Origin: Aspidapion aeneum
Taxonomy: Eukaryota; Arthropoda; Insecta; Coleoptera; Brentidae
Assembly (NCBI GenBank): GCA_963576565.1
Contig: OY755038.1
Location: 183,051,652 to 183,115,651, forward strand
Length of the DNA: 64,000 nucleotides
Direction: 5' to 3'
Made by a program: the position numbers and the translations under genes. The notes beneath the pieces are model-generated. The model had not been told where the DNA came from, made no database searches, and worked only from the letters and a program-made list of their open reading frames with translations. The number at the start of each line of letters is the position of its first letter. The first letter of the stretch is position 1. This document shows, piece after piece, positions 10,600-21,300 of the stretch.

Positions 10600-11722
10600 G
10601 GGGAGGCCGTGTATATTTTTTGGAACTTATTTTCTTAGTCTGCTTATTTGAATAAGCATATTCTGTTAATGATAATAATCAACATTATTTCATTCTGTTG
10701 ATGATTTTCCGATTCACCAAAAGGTCAGTAAATGATATGAGAAGACTTATTTTCTTAGTTCTAAATCTTTTACACTAAGAAGAGATTATGAAAATTATAA
10801 GAAAGGTACTCTGGCTCATCTCAAGTGGTGGAAAATATCTCTGGCGAAAAATTTTTGGATCCAGAAATTGAGCCCTTATGTTCTTAGTTTTCAAACTGAC
10901 GGTATAAACTTATGTTGTAATACACTATAACTAAAAATAACTAATAAAAGTTTCTAGATAAAACAAGGAATTCATTCTGTACCTTAGAATCTACCAATGA
11001 GGTTCAGGGAAAGTGATAAAGGAGTATTACCACTGAAAAAATATTTTATTTTAGATTCTAATTATTATTTGGTATGCTTGTGGACGTACACCCTGTAGCT
11101 TAATCTAAGTTTTAGGTGTGACCTAAATATCTTAAAAACTGCCAGAGCTATCAACGAAAAATGAAAAAGTTTAACTAATTTCAACAGTCTGTGAATCGGC
11201 AAGGAAGCGTTTACGGACCTATGTGCATGGTAACTTAGTTTTAAAAAAAGCCAAATAATCACTCTTTCTTATTTGAACGTGGGTCGAACAAACATAAACA
11301 TAATCGAAATTGTTAACTTGTCGGGCATTAGATAACTCTGGCAAGGCTTCGGGGTTTTTAAATCACAGCCAGATGGTATTTTACGCTTTTATTATAATAC
11401 AGCCTACCATCTCAAAACTAAGAAAATAAGGGCGCCCATTTTATATCATTTTTCACTTGTTAGAAATACTTGCCATTCTTAGAGATTAGCCAGAATATTT
11501 TTCTTAGTTAACTTAAGTATACCCTTTACTAGTACAACTAGTTTTATTACTAAGAAAATAAGTTCCTTGTATTCATATATCTCATTTTGCATTTTGCGCC
11601 TAACCCCATCGGAAACACCCCCCTATCCATATAACAAATTTTGCATAGAATTGATCAATGAACACTTCAATCGATGTTTGATGACTAAAAGAATAAGTTC
11701 CCAATATCTTCACGGCCTCCCC
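10600..11722. mobile_element. TIR element TA|GGGGAGGCCGTG, non-autonomous
   Basis: The left end GGGGAGGCCGTG (10600) is inverted as CACGGCCTCCCC (ending 11722). Both ends abut TA (10598-10599 and 11723-11724), consistent with a TA target duplication. The similarity continues inward for roughly 300 bp: the 16-mer AACTTATTTTCTTAGT recurs several times near both ends, and CTCTGGCTCATCTC near 10809 matches inverted text near 11480. There is no transposase frame. The length is 1123 bp. A TA target suggests the Tc1/mariner group, but I cannot assign it firmly. Confidence 0.65.
11080..11240 (+). repeat. Diverged relative of the 9050-9231 repeat
   Basis: It lies inside the TIR element at 10600-11722. 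Ordered shared motifs are AAATATCTTAAAAACTG and AGCGTTTACGGACCTATG. The ACACCCTGTAG motif is here at the left side rather than the right. Confidence 0.4.
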
Positions 11723-11734
11723 TACGATAAGGTA

Positions 11735-11932
11735 GGTAGGTATTCATTTGCAACAAAACACTCCGATCGAACCAAACACTCCGCGCTCTTTGCACCGAAT
11801 GCAACAAGCATTCCTGCCCAAAACAGCGTCATGTTTGTAGTGTTTGGTCTGTTCGCTGTTCTCCCAAATTGCAAACTCTCGGCATTTCTATCTCATTTGT
11901 TCGGAATGTATTGTTGCAAGTGAATACGTACC
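11735..11932. mobile_element. MITE with ~33-bp terminal inverted repeats
   Basis: GGTAGGTATTCATTTGCAAC at 11735 is matched inverted by GTTGCAAGTGAATACGTACC ending at 11932. The similarity continues through AACAAAACACTCCGATC and its inverse near 11900. The interior repeats CAAACACT in both orientations. It is about 200 bp, sits only 12 bp from the previous element, and has no coding capacity. An open frame across it (11567-11923) also spans part of the neighbouring element and is not a gene. Confidence 0.65.
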
Positions 11933-14325
11933 TTTATATTTAAAAAACAGGGCTTAGCCGTTTGAGTTTAAAACAACTTTCAAGATATTCATCAACAAAA
12001 TGAAGCGGAACGGTAAAGAGCAATGTGGGGGCGGGCCCATTTCGTCCCGCTTTAAAACGTCTTTTTCCTCAAACAAAACCAAAAAGGATCGTCAAAAGTT
12101 TTAACGCTTCTGTCTTTCCCTGTGTTTAAATATTTAAGAACTATTCTGCCTCTACACTTCGCTTAATGTTTTACTCACTCGAGGCATTTGAGCTTAACTC
12201 TCTCATTTTGAGGAGTTTTCTTCGCTTTGACTTTAGAGTTTCCATTCGAGACGGCGACGACTCACAATGATTCAAAACTGGAATACAGCAAGATGAAACA
12301 AGATATTTAATTAAACTTTACTTAAGTTCTATATTATTTTGTTCATTCAAAAGTAAGCTTTCGTATATTTCACACAGAGTTACAAAATATAATTTCCTTC
12401 TTAAAAAAAATAAATATTATTTAAATTTTAATTTTTTTACATCTTCCAATAAAAATAGCCCTATATCATCCATCTCTTGTGTAACCTCTATGGTATCATC
12501 CAAACAAACAAATTTTGATTGTGTTGCAAAAAAAAGTGTACTTATTGTACAACTGCGAAAATTTTTTGGCGATTTAGTGTACTTTTTGTATTATAGATTA
12601 CCAAATTTATAAGCTTATAAGGCGAGTATAAATATGAAGGCAGCAGCAGTGGGTCCAATTCTGAATTCGCGAAAAATCATTTTAATAATATTTTAATTAA
12701 AAGACATTACACTACATCAAAGAGAAGTCATCTCTTTCTTTTTAAATAATCACAAGTCAAGTTTGCATTTAATTTCCACTCTAAAACATTATGAGGAGGA
12801 ATGAATAAGTGCTGTTAACCTTGAAATCTGCAAACAATCAAGAACAAACTGGTTCGATAATAATGAACATATTAAATATGTGCGTGAAAAGTGAGTCCAT
12901 AAAACAAGTAGAAAAAGCACTTACATATCTTGAAACTGAAGCTACTTGTAATAACGAATAGGTACACTAAAGAAATAAAATGGAAGACGAAAATTTGAAT
13001 GTTAACGTTTTATGCAAACGAGGCCAATCCTTATAAACTGACATTAAGAATGATCAGATGCTTTAAAGGATTTCCCAGATAAAAGTAAATATATGGCGTC
13101 TAATGGGAATTTCAGAAACGGTAAGATACACAATTTTAAAATCAGATGCTGCATCAAAATTAAAATTATCTACCAATGTTTTTAAAATATGGAGCAATTA
13201 ACAAATAATTAATGAATTTTTTTTTTTACTTTTTAACCGATATTTTGAAAACTCCTGTAGATACATCATCGGATTGGGCTTTAAATAGCGCCTTGTTACC
13301 TCTGTAACCAATATTTTATGTCTCACCATTCCTACGTCGGTCGTGTTGGCAGATGCTGGGGCGGCCCGGCACGCGATATCACACGCCGTGAGAAGCCAGC
13401 ATAAAATTATAAGAGAGTTAACAAATAAGGTTTTCGGAACAGGCTGTTTCCAGAACTGGACTGTATTAAAAAAATATTTTTCCCGAATGAAAGAGAACAA
13501 TAATTTATATGATCGTCAAATTTGAGGAGACATTAAATTGGGGAGGGCGATGCCACACTGTAGAGCAAAGCAACTTGGAAATCTATCCATGATTTTCTAC
13601 ATCTTTATCAAGACACAATAAACCGCGTGAAAGAACTTATGTGCAGGGCCTGCTAATGTTTGCCATTTTTAGCATTTGACTAACAGAAAGTTCATAAAAC
13701 CCCTTTTAAAAACTCCAGCCGGTGTCTGACAGAGACTAAGCTGCGAGTTAAACCTTAGTGGAAGGAAATTAAAATAGCTGAGGAAAATTTGTTAGCGATT
13801 GTTCCGTTAAAATACGTCGAGGAGTCGGGGCCAAACAAACGTTTTAGATAGAGGAAAAAGCAAAAGGCGAAAAGAAAAAGAAAAGAACGAAAAGCATAAA
13901 ATAGGTAGTTTGCCAGGATGCTGGCGCGCCATAGCCTTAAGGTTACTGATGTAATTGGATAAGAGTTATATTTCCCTAAGAGCAAATCTTGATGAGAAAC
14001 CTTTCTAATAATGAACTATTTCCCGTTATAGAATTACATTATCAGGCACGGAGGCGGATGTACACTTGGCCTTAGAAATTATGTCGTGTTGGTTTTCCTA
14101 GATTTAAAAATTTCAAGGAAATATAAAATCGTTTTGGCAACAACGAGCAGTTTCTTATTTCCGTCAGGAATTTTGAATAATCTAGAAGCAGTGCGTTTTT
14201 TTTCCGAAGCCAATTTACAAGGATCGCCCGTTTTTAGCCCAAACCTCCAGGTTTTTATGCTTATTGGATTTTTGTAAAATGCGTACAAATAGATATTGCC
14301 GCGGGTATTGCTTTAGTAATTTTTT
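11933..14325. other. AT-rich DNA, no gene supported
   Basis: The segment 13340-13525 has a 60-codon open frame on the plus strand (LADAGAARHAISHAVRSQHK and so on) with modest GC content. It resembles no family I know and has stops on both sides. A second fragment near 12830-12960 is open for about 40 codons. Either could be a decayed transposase, but neither is strong enough to annotate as a gene. Confidence 0.4.
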
Positions 14326-15071
14326 AGCTCACACTACTACTATACTATAGTAGTGTGAGCTATGGTGATCCTAATTTTTTCGAGAAAAAAAAAGTTGCTC
14401 CGATTTCAAAAATTTTTATATATCTTTGCGTTTCAGATGATTTTGAAACTTTTTTGTTGCGCCGTCTGTCTGTCTGTCTGTCTGTCTGTCTGTGTGTCTG
14501 TATGTCTGTCTGTAACGACCAACGCGCATAACTCAAAAACGGCTTGCCCGATTTCAATTAAATTTGGTACCCAGGCTGGGTTTTGGGTCGAGATGGTCCC
14601 ATTTAAAAATGAACAAAATCCACCGAACACAAACCAAATAAAAGGGTGGGGGTAGATTTCAAAAATTAGAGTTTATGTAAAAATATAGCGTGTGTGATAT
14701 CAAAAGAAAGGTAATTAAGTCTGGAGTTAAACAAAATACATTTTAGTTTGAAGTTTTGAAAAAAAAGGGTGGGGGTAAATTTCAAAAATTAGTGTTTAAG
14801 TGGAAAATGGCGTGTGTGATATCAAACAAAAGGTAATTGAGTCTGGAGTTAAACAAAATACATTTTAGTTTTTAAAAAAAGGGTGGGGGTAGATTTGAAA
14901 AATTAGAGTTTAAGTCAAAACATGGCTTGTGTGGTATCAAACGAAAGGTAATTGAGTCTGGAGTTCAATAAAATATACTTCAGTTTTTAGTTATATTAGC
15001 TTTCACGTAGATACACTATAACTATAGTATCCAGTGTGAGCTTAGGTGCCCATAGATTGGCAGAGTATTTT
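14326..15071 (+). mobile_element. Hairpin-ended repeat element (family H), copy 1
   Basis: It opens with a perfect hairpin, AGCTCACACTACTA and TAGTAGTGTGAGCT around an 8-nt loop (14326-14361). It then has GTGATCCTAATTTTTTCGAG, a (CTGT)n run, a conserved block with ACGACCAACGCGCATA, and three tandem units of 115-125 bp that each start GGGTGGGGGTA (14644, 14767, 14881). It closes with a second hairpin of the same AGCTCACAC/GTGTGAGCT type (14998-15040) followed by GGCAGAGTATTTTT. A second full copy is at 41294-42037. No protein is encoded. The class is unknown. Confidence 0.7.
14464..14514 (+). repeat. (CTGT)n microsatellite
   Basis: A run of CTGT units with a few interruptions, at a fixed position inside family H. 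It recurs at the homologous place in copy 2 (41432-41485). Confidence 0.9.
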
Positions 15072-15182
15072 TCTAAGTAGTCTAAAAATGTTCGCAAAGG
15101 ATCCTTTTAATATTTAAAATTGTTTTCCTCTAGTTATTCTATAATTATTTAAAATCACAATACCAAAAACATTTGTTGTATA

Positions 15183-16550
15183 GGGGAAAGGGGGGATAAT
15201 CGGGTATGGAGGTAAAACGGGATACCGCAGTTTTGGGTAAACTGAGCAAGAATAATACCTCTTAATATCAGATGTTTTATCCCCATGACTGGTTCAACTT
15301 TCTGCAATATGATTGGTGCCGGTCAGCAGAGCTTAAGTTGGTTTTTGGCTCAACATGTGATGTTGTGCACTGTTTACTGTGATGGCAAGTACATTTTTTA
15401 CAGACTTTTCGAAATTATGTTTACAGTGAACAATTAGTGGGTTTATGTATTATTCATAATTGCTTGTAAGATTAGCCTTTTATTGTGTATGATTTTTGTT
15501 TGAATTTAACTAATGGATTACCTTCTTATACCTAGTAACCGATACGCCATTTTGGTCCAAAAAAATTTTTTTTGATTTTAGTACCATCACTGAAACTTGT
15601 ATTTAATGTTTTGTTGCAAAAAAAGGGGCTCAAAATTCGTGTAGGAGTGTCGACAGCGATGACTAGGTAGCTGTAATTCTTTAAACATTTTGTAAAAACT
15701 AAATTTAATTAATATAACTGTATTTTTTATTACAACTTTTTATTTTTTAAATAAATATTTTAATCTTGGTTAATATATTAATAAATAAAACTTGTCTTAC
15801 AAACGAGGGGTCATCAGCTGAACCAAATTTGTACACAATCCTACAGGACTTTAATAAATTCTTGGTCCTGTAGTGTCCTGTATAGTCCTGTACATGTCCT
15901 GTATAGTCCTGTACAGGTCCTGTATATTCCTGCTTGTGGGGTCCTGTATAGTCCTGTGGCTGAAAAGGCGCCCATAAAAATATTCGCGCCCAAAAAAAAA
16001 ACAGGTCATCACGTCTTAAATCTCGTTTTTCTTAGAAGAGAATCGATTTGTCTTTGCCGACCTTAGTACTTAATCATGCTTAGGGCACCCCTTAGGCGCC
16101 AGTACCGTCGGGGTCCTATATAGTCCTGTGGAGTCCTGTATAGTCCTGTGGAAGTCCTGTGTAGTCCTGTGGAAGTCCTGTGGGATCCTGTGGAGTCCTG
16201 TGTAAGTCCTGTGGGGTCCTGTAGAAAAATCTGCACACCTACTGTGGGCAGCTGATCACCCCTCACTTACAAAAATAATGATTCTAGATTACACAACCGC
16301 TCCGCTTGTTTTTATATAGGTACCTCATTTTACCCCGTATGCGGGCCAAACTGGGACAAAGTCAACTTTTTACAAAAATGAAAATATTGTATGATGAAGT
16401 TCTAAATCGCTTAAACTGAAAATTAAAACATAAAGATAACATACTTATCTAGCAAAGTTAATTCCAAATGACGAACGCAACAATGATCTTCTAATAGGAG
16501 AAATAAGCCTATAAAATTAAGTACCTATCCCATATTGCCCCCCTTTCCCC
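15183..16550. mobile_element. TIR element TA|GGGGAAAGGGGGG with nested insertion
   Basis: GGGGAAAGGGGGG at 15183 is exactly inverted as CCCCCCTTTCCCC ending at 16550. Both sides abut TA (15181-15182 and 16551-16552). Similarity continues more weakly inward (ATAATCGGGTATGG against CAATATGGGATAGG). The minisatellite-bearing element at 15804-16265 sits inside it with its own 8-bp duplication, so this element was there first. Without that insert it is about 900 bp, with no transposase frame seen. Confidence 0.6.
15804..16265. mobile_element. Minisatellite-bearing hAT-like element (family M), copy 1
   Basis: The ends are CGAGGGGTCATCAGCTG (left) and the inverse of TGAGGGGTGATCAGCTG (right), 15 of 17 matching. 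The flanks are an identical 8-bp duplication, CTTACAAA (15796-15803 and 16266-16273), as expected for hAT elements. The interior is two arrays of a roughly 10-bp unit, GTCCTGTATA/GTCCTGTGGA (about 15865-15960 and 16110-16222), separated by about 145 bp of unrelated DNA. The open frame across it on the minus strand is only translated repeat. Confidence 0.75.
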
Positions 16551-16552
16551 TA

Positions 16553-18796
16553 CATTTAATATATGAACAAATCACTAGTCGTTACTAGTTTTATTTCTGT
16601 TTCTTTTTTCGAATAAGACTTGTATAATTGACGTTCCTTAAAACAAAAAATATCTTAAAAACTGAAATAAAATATTTATTTTACTATATCGCTTTCTGAA
16701 GCATTTTTCTAAAAAAGCTCTTTAGTGGCCTTAGATAACAGGCCAAAAGTAGCGACATTTGTAGAAATTAGAAAAAGTGCGATCAATTACTGAGAGCAAA
16801 TTAGAAAAACCCTAATGGTGTCGCCGTTTCTGGCAAATTGTTGGCCCGAAATAAGAGAGCGATCGTCTACTTAGGAAAGTGTTTTGCGGCCAGTTTAACC
16901 ACGCGTCCACCGTGGATACGGGTCATATCGCAAAACTGTTTATAATAGAATTTGGACTAACATTTGTTAGCATTAGGATGCTTGCTAATTTTTATATTTT
17001 TAATTTTATTTTTTAATCATAGGATTAAAAATTAAGGAATGCTAACTTTATCTTATTATATTATTTTATTAACAGACGTTCAAAAAAGTTAATAATAAAT
17101 AAATAAACTCCAAATACAAGGCAGTACTTTTACAACATAAGAGAACCAGAAGGATCATTAATAAACCTTAGAGAACTATTACTAAATCGTTTAAAACATA
17201 AAATGTTTAAAATAAAATCTAACAGTAGTGAATACTAAATAACACAGTTTAAAAAAAAGAATTTGATACTTATTTTTAAAATACACAGTACATTTTTCAA
17301 AACTTTGAAATTTATAATGAATTAATGCAAAGCTTTCAATACGTGCTGCTGTTTTTTTTATGTTTTGACTTTTTTTTTAATTAAAAAATTTGAAATACTC
17401 TAATATGTAAAACACCTTTCATTCTTTGTCTGAAATAAGCCAGTTTAGAAATGTATAAATAGCTAAGTTATTTTTGGAGACACACTGTATATTTAAATTA
17501 ACAATAATTAGTATACTAAAATAAGTTTACTACACGATTTAATGAACAATATTTTCAACGTTTATTTAATGTTATATTATTACGTGTATAACTGTGGATA
17601 AAATATCGAAATTATTATTGTTATTATTGCTGTAATTGAATTAAAACATTTTGATGACATTTTGAATCTCTAATTTCAATTAAAATATTCTGCTTGCACA
17701 TTAAGTTGAATTGCGATAACAAAATAATGTCAAAACAAGCGGACTATAAATTTAAAAGAATATTATTAATGATTTTTTAATTTAAATTTAATCTAATTGG
17801 AACTATTGGCAAGGCCAACTTCAGGCATTTGGCCATCCCGGGTAAAGTTAAAAAATAGTCTAAAATACCTACACATAATATGTTGATATAAGAATATATT
17901 ATATATTAACGAAAACTATAATTTTCGTTAGATATTTCTCCTTGGTTGAACCATATACGTAGGTTGAACGCGTACCGTTGATTTTACGACGTGTGCATTT
18001 TAGATAAATTTTCTTAAAAGCAAATAATTTTGAATACTTTTTAGTCGAAGGAATTTGTTGGATTGTATTTAACAATATTTTTACTGTTGTTTAAAAATTT
18101 GATGTTTTATCTTTCACTTCGGCATCCATAAAACAAAATGATAAAAAAAAATTAAAACTTTTTTTTTTTTAATACAAAAAGCCGCGTCGCTCCCAAAAGC
18201 GAAACAAACAGCCCTGCTTTTATGGTGACATTGTTTTTCTCATTAATTTGACGTTACTGTTCTCAGTTTTCTAATAGGGCAGGCAGGTTTTCGGTTAAAT
18301 AATTAATTTAACAAGCTTTTAATACTCTTGTTTAAGGTCAATCTTATTATTTTATCAGTGCTTTAATCGCAGAGTATATTTTGTGTTGTCGTCTATCCAA
18401 AGTTTTCCAAATCTAAATCTTAATTTTTTTGTTGCTTCAATAATACATGCCTATTTTATTTCTTATTTTAGTTTTCACCCATTAATCGTTGTTTGCCTTT
18501 AATGTGCACGGAATAGTGTGGCAAGAATTACCACTGGTCTTCGATAAGATTAAACCATCCAGAGTTTTGATTCAAACAAGAAAATACAGTCACTTTATCA
18601 ATAAAATTATAAACATTGAAATGAAGAAGTAAGTGACATTCCAAGCAGGCGCATCCGATATTTGCAAGACAGAAAAAAAAACGAAATGGCTGCTGTAAAG
18701 GTAATTGGTCCTAAAGCTCCAAGGTCGTTTCTAGATGTACACTATGTAGTTCAGGATTAAGGGAGCTTACGAAAGCTTCGTTAGTCGCACGCAGAA
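16553..18796. other. AT-rich DNA, no gene recognised
   Basis: Mostly A+T runs. A CACACTGTATATTT end motif occurs near 17480 and a GC-richer patch near 18170-18240. No frame or repeat with clear boundaries was found. Confidence 0.45.
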
Positions 18797-18864
18797 GATC
18801 AACCAATCGGCGATCTAATAAATCCAAAATGGCGTTGTTAAGTAAATCGCTGATTGGTTGGATC
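18797..18864. repeat. Short inverted repeat (hairpin)
   Basis: ATCAACCAATCGGCGAT at the left is matched inverted by ATCGCTGATTGGTTGGAT at the right with about two mismatches, separated by roughly 35 bp. It may be the core of a small MITE. Confidence 0.45.
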
Positions 18865-19236
18865 CTTACATTATGTCCTACGCAGCCCAAATACGATTGT
18901 GTTGATCAGCTTTACTGCAACGCAGTCCCCGTTAGTTAAAAGGCGGCAAAAATACATTGTTTCTCTATGTTATTACGGGCTCTTACCATTAGAAGGTAGG
19001 TCTTAAAAACTAGCCAAGAAAACGGCTGATAAAGGCAAGAGTTTTAATGGTCATATAACCTGCCCAGGTCTGATCTGAGAGCAAATAAGATCAGGTCTTT
19101 AAACAACATATACACCAAAGGGTATGCGTCAATTTTAGTGACTGTCAGCAGGTGATAAAGAATCAGAAAAAACATATCCTAGTTGAAGTGAAGTGTTTGG
19201 TAAAATCAATGATTACACAACTCTTACACAGATCGA
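18865..19236. other. No gene; carries a short dispersed motif
   Basis: The 23-mer starting GTTAGTTAAAAGGCGGC at 18931-18953 recurs identically at 29710-29732 and probably marks a dispersed repeat. Nothing else is supported. Confidence 0.4.
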
Positions 19237-19342
19237 CAACCCAACAAACTTATGACTCTGCCGTGTCATTATTGGAACTACAAACTACATGAGTATACGG
19301 CAGAGCCATCTGTCCGCTGCTGTTATTAAGTTTGTTGGGTTG
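19237..19342. mobile_element. Small MITE or hairpin
   Basis: CAACCCAACAAACTTA (19237-19252) is exactly inverted as TAAGTTTGTTGGGTTG (19327-19342). A second inner pair, CTCTGCCGT and ACGGCAGAG, lies between them. The 106-bp unit would form a strong two-part stem. No clear TSD. Confidence 0.6.
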
Positions 19343-19430
19343 TTGAAGGGATATTATAAGGTATAAGGGGGGTGGATGTACTTTGAAAGCCGTAAGTCCA
19401 TCATATTATGATCGGACCGAGGATCAGATA

Positions 19431-19711
19431 TTAGGGACTTTGGAATAAAACCTGACCTTATTAAAACATCGACCCTATGGTGACAGATTTGCATATAAAA
19501 AGCAGCTGCTCTGCTTCAAAATTTGGCCTTTGTGTATTTAAAAACTGCATTTATTAGTGTCGGTATATATTAAATGGAAGTTAGCGACTGTATTATTAAA
19601 TTTGGCTTTGATATGTCAATTTTGAGAAGTCAGCTGTTAGTTTTCTGTGCAAATGTGTCAGAATAAAGTCGAGTCTAGAATAAAGTCAGGTTTTATTCCA
19701 ATAAGTCTCTA
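19431..19711. mobile_element. Small inverted-repeat element
   Basis: TTGGAATAAAACCTGAC (19440-19456) is exactly inverted as GTCAGGTTTTATTCCAA (19685-19701). The similarity extends outward (GGGACTT against AAGTCTC) to about 28 bp per arm. It is about 280 bp and non-coding. Confidence 0.55.
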
Positions 19712-19903
19712 TTATTTTCGCCGCTTGTGTATTATACTGGGTGTAATTTAAATGATACACTAAACTTTACATGTGGTAGAAAAGGTCAAAAGTAGACAAA
19801 AAGTTTAAATACCTTTTGGCAAAAAGTTTTTTGTTTTTTAGATATTAGTGAAGTGGCTCATGGTTTTGTGTGTTAGTTGTGGAAGACTTCTTTAAACTAT
19901 GTT

Positions 19904-20287
19904 AGGTCGATTGGTAATGGATCACACAATTTTAAGACACCGGGTGTTTGCCACCAATTTAAGTGGGAGGGCCGGTGTGACGTCATAAATCCAAGAAGGC
20001 GGCTTTTTCCAAGTTTCTTCACAAACTTTGGCTTATAACTTTTTCAAAATTAGTTTTACAAAAAAACTGTTAATACGTTTTTTGTTTACAATAGAACAGC
20101 AATTAAAGTCCTGTAAACATATTTACAGCTCTTCTGTAAAATAAATTTCGTGAAAGCTATTAGCCAAAGTTTGTAGAAAAATGGAAAATGCCATTCTTGA
20201 TTTATGACGTCATATAGGCCCTTCTACTCAAACTTGAGGAAAACACCAGATAACTTAAAATTGAGTGATCCATCCCTATTCGACCGA
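19904..20287. mobile_element. MITE with long inverted arms carrying TGACGTCA
   Basis: The two halves are inverted copies of each other over about 170 bp. Shared text includes TGGATCAC and CAATTTTAAG, then GGGCC, TGACGTCATAAATC, CACAAACTTTGGCT (ACAAACTTTGGCT in the right arm) and the outer GGTCGA. Each arm carries one palindromic TGACGTCA, the CRE/ATF consensus. It is roughly 384 bp and non-coding. The flanking duplication is unclear, so the ends are approximate. Confidence 0.65.
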
Positions 20288-20621
20288 GTATGCAGTCTTA
20301 AATTTTTATTCGTACTAAAACTCTAAGTTGCCACGTGGAACGAACTTTCTTTGTGTTTACCGCCTGAGACAGATTTCTTGTGACAAGTTGTTTTATTTGT
20401 ATTTAATTTTCTACAACAAAACCTATATGTTCTGCAACAAAAGCTGAATGTTTACAAATCTAGAAACTTCAAATTTTTATAAAAATAACTTTCAGTTATT
20501 AGCTCCATCATTTAAAAAAAAAAGGCAATATTTTAAGCCGAAACAAAAAAAAAATTGTTGCTTTTTGCTAATTAATTGGCGAATTTAAGTGATGTCAGAC
20601 CTAAAATGTTTAGTGATCTTA

Positions 20622-21300
20622 ATACTACTACTACTATGTCGGTTTAGAACGTTTTTCTACGTTGTCCGACGCCTATTCTCCACCTCCTTCGATCCTGACA
20701 GTCATCTTCCGTCAGGTTTTTTTGCCTCATTGATTTTTGGATTGACTGTTGCCATTCCAGTTTAGGACGCCCTCTTTTTCTGCGCCCTATTGGTTGCCAT
20801 TCCAGGATCTGCCTTGGTAATCTTTCGCCGCTCATCCGTTGTACATGGCCGTACCATATCAGTTGCCTTTAAGTGATGTCATCCGTTATGCTTCCCTCGA
20901 TTCCCATTCTTTCTTGTATGATCTCATTTCTTATATGATCTGTTCTAGATATTCTCATTGATCTTCTTATTGCATCCATTTCGACACTTTCCATTTTTGC
21001 TTGCTTACATTCTTTTTTATCTCGCTGCTCCATAAAATACTCTTAAGACAACCAATAACCTTTTTTGCTTTTACTATTCTTTTTTCCAGTTCTTTACAGT
21101 CTGTTCCCGTCTTATCAAATGTGACACCCAAGTATACATACTCATTACATGGAGATATTGTTTGTCCATTTTCTAGTTCTAATTCACTTGATTCGTTTCC
21201 AATACACAAGTACTGTATCTTGTCCACGTTCACTGTTAACCCCCACTTTTGGTATTCTTCCGTTAACTTTCTCATCATATACTCCATGTCTTCTTTATCA
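20622..21300 (-). pseudogene. RTE-type reverse transcriptase fragment, diverged
   Basis: On the minus strand two frames carry typical RTE text. 21287 down to 20967 has MEYMMRKLTEEYQKWGLTVN, then KIQYLCIG and YVYLGVTFDKTG (late palm/thumb region after the FADD motif). 20835 down to 20644 has ERLPRQILEW and GRRKRGRPKLEW (C-terminal tail). The two are joined by frame-broken sequence. The copy ends in an (ATAGTAGTAG)-type simple repeat at 20622-20638, as expected for an RTE 3' end, and it is truncated at its 5' side near 21300. It is clearly older and more diverged than the copies at 39799 and 42572. Confidence 0.8.

Noticed and set aside
11567..11923. 118-codon plus-strand frame
   Set aside because: It spans the end of one TIR element and a MITE, and has no recognisable domain.
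13343..13525. 60-codon plus-strand frame LADAGAARHAISHAVRSQ...
   Set aside because: Suggestive composition, but no recognised domain, no splice-site support and stops around it; kept only as a note.
14326..15071. Helitron assignment for family H
   Set aside because: The hairpins are suggestive, but the 5' TC and 3' CTRR ends are not consistent between the two copies.
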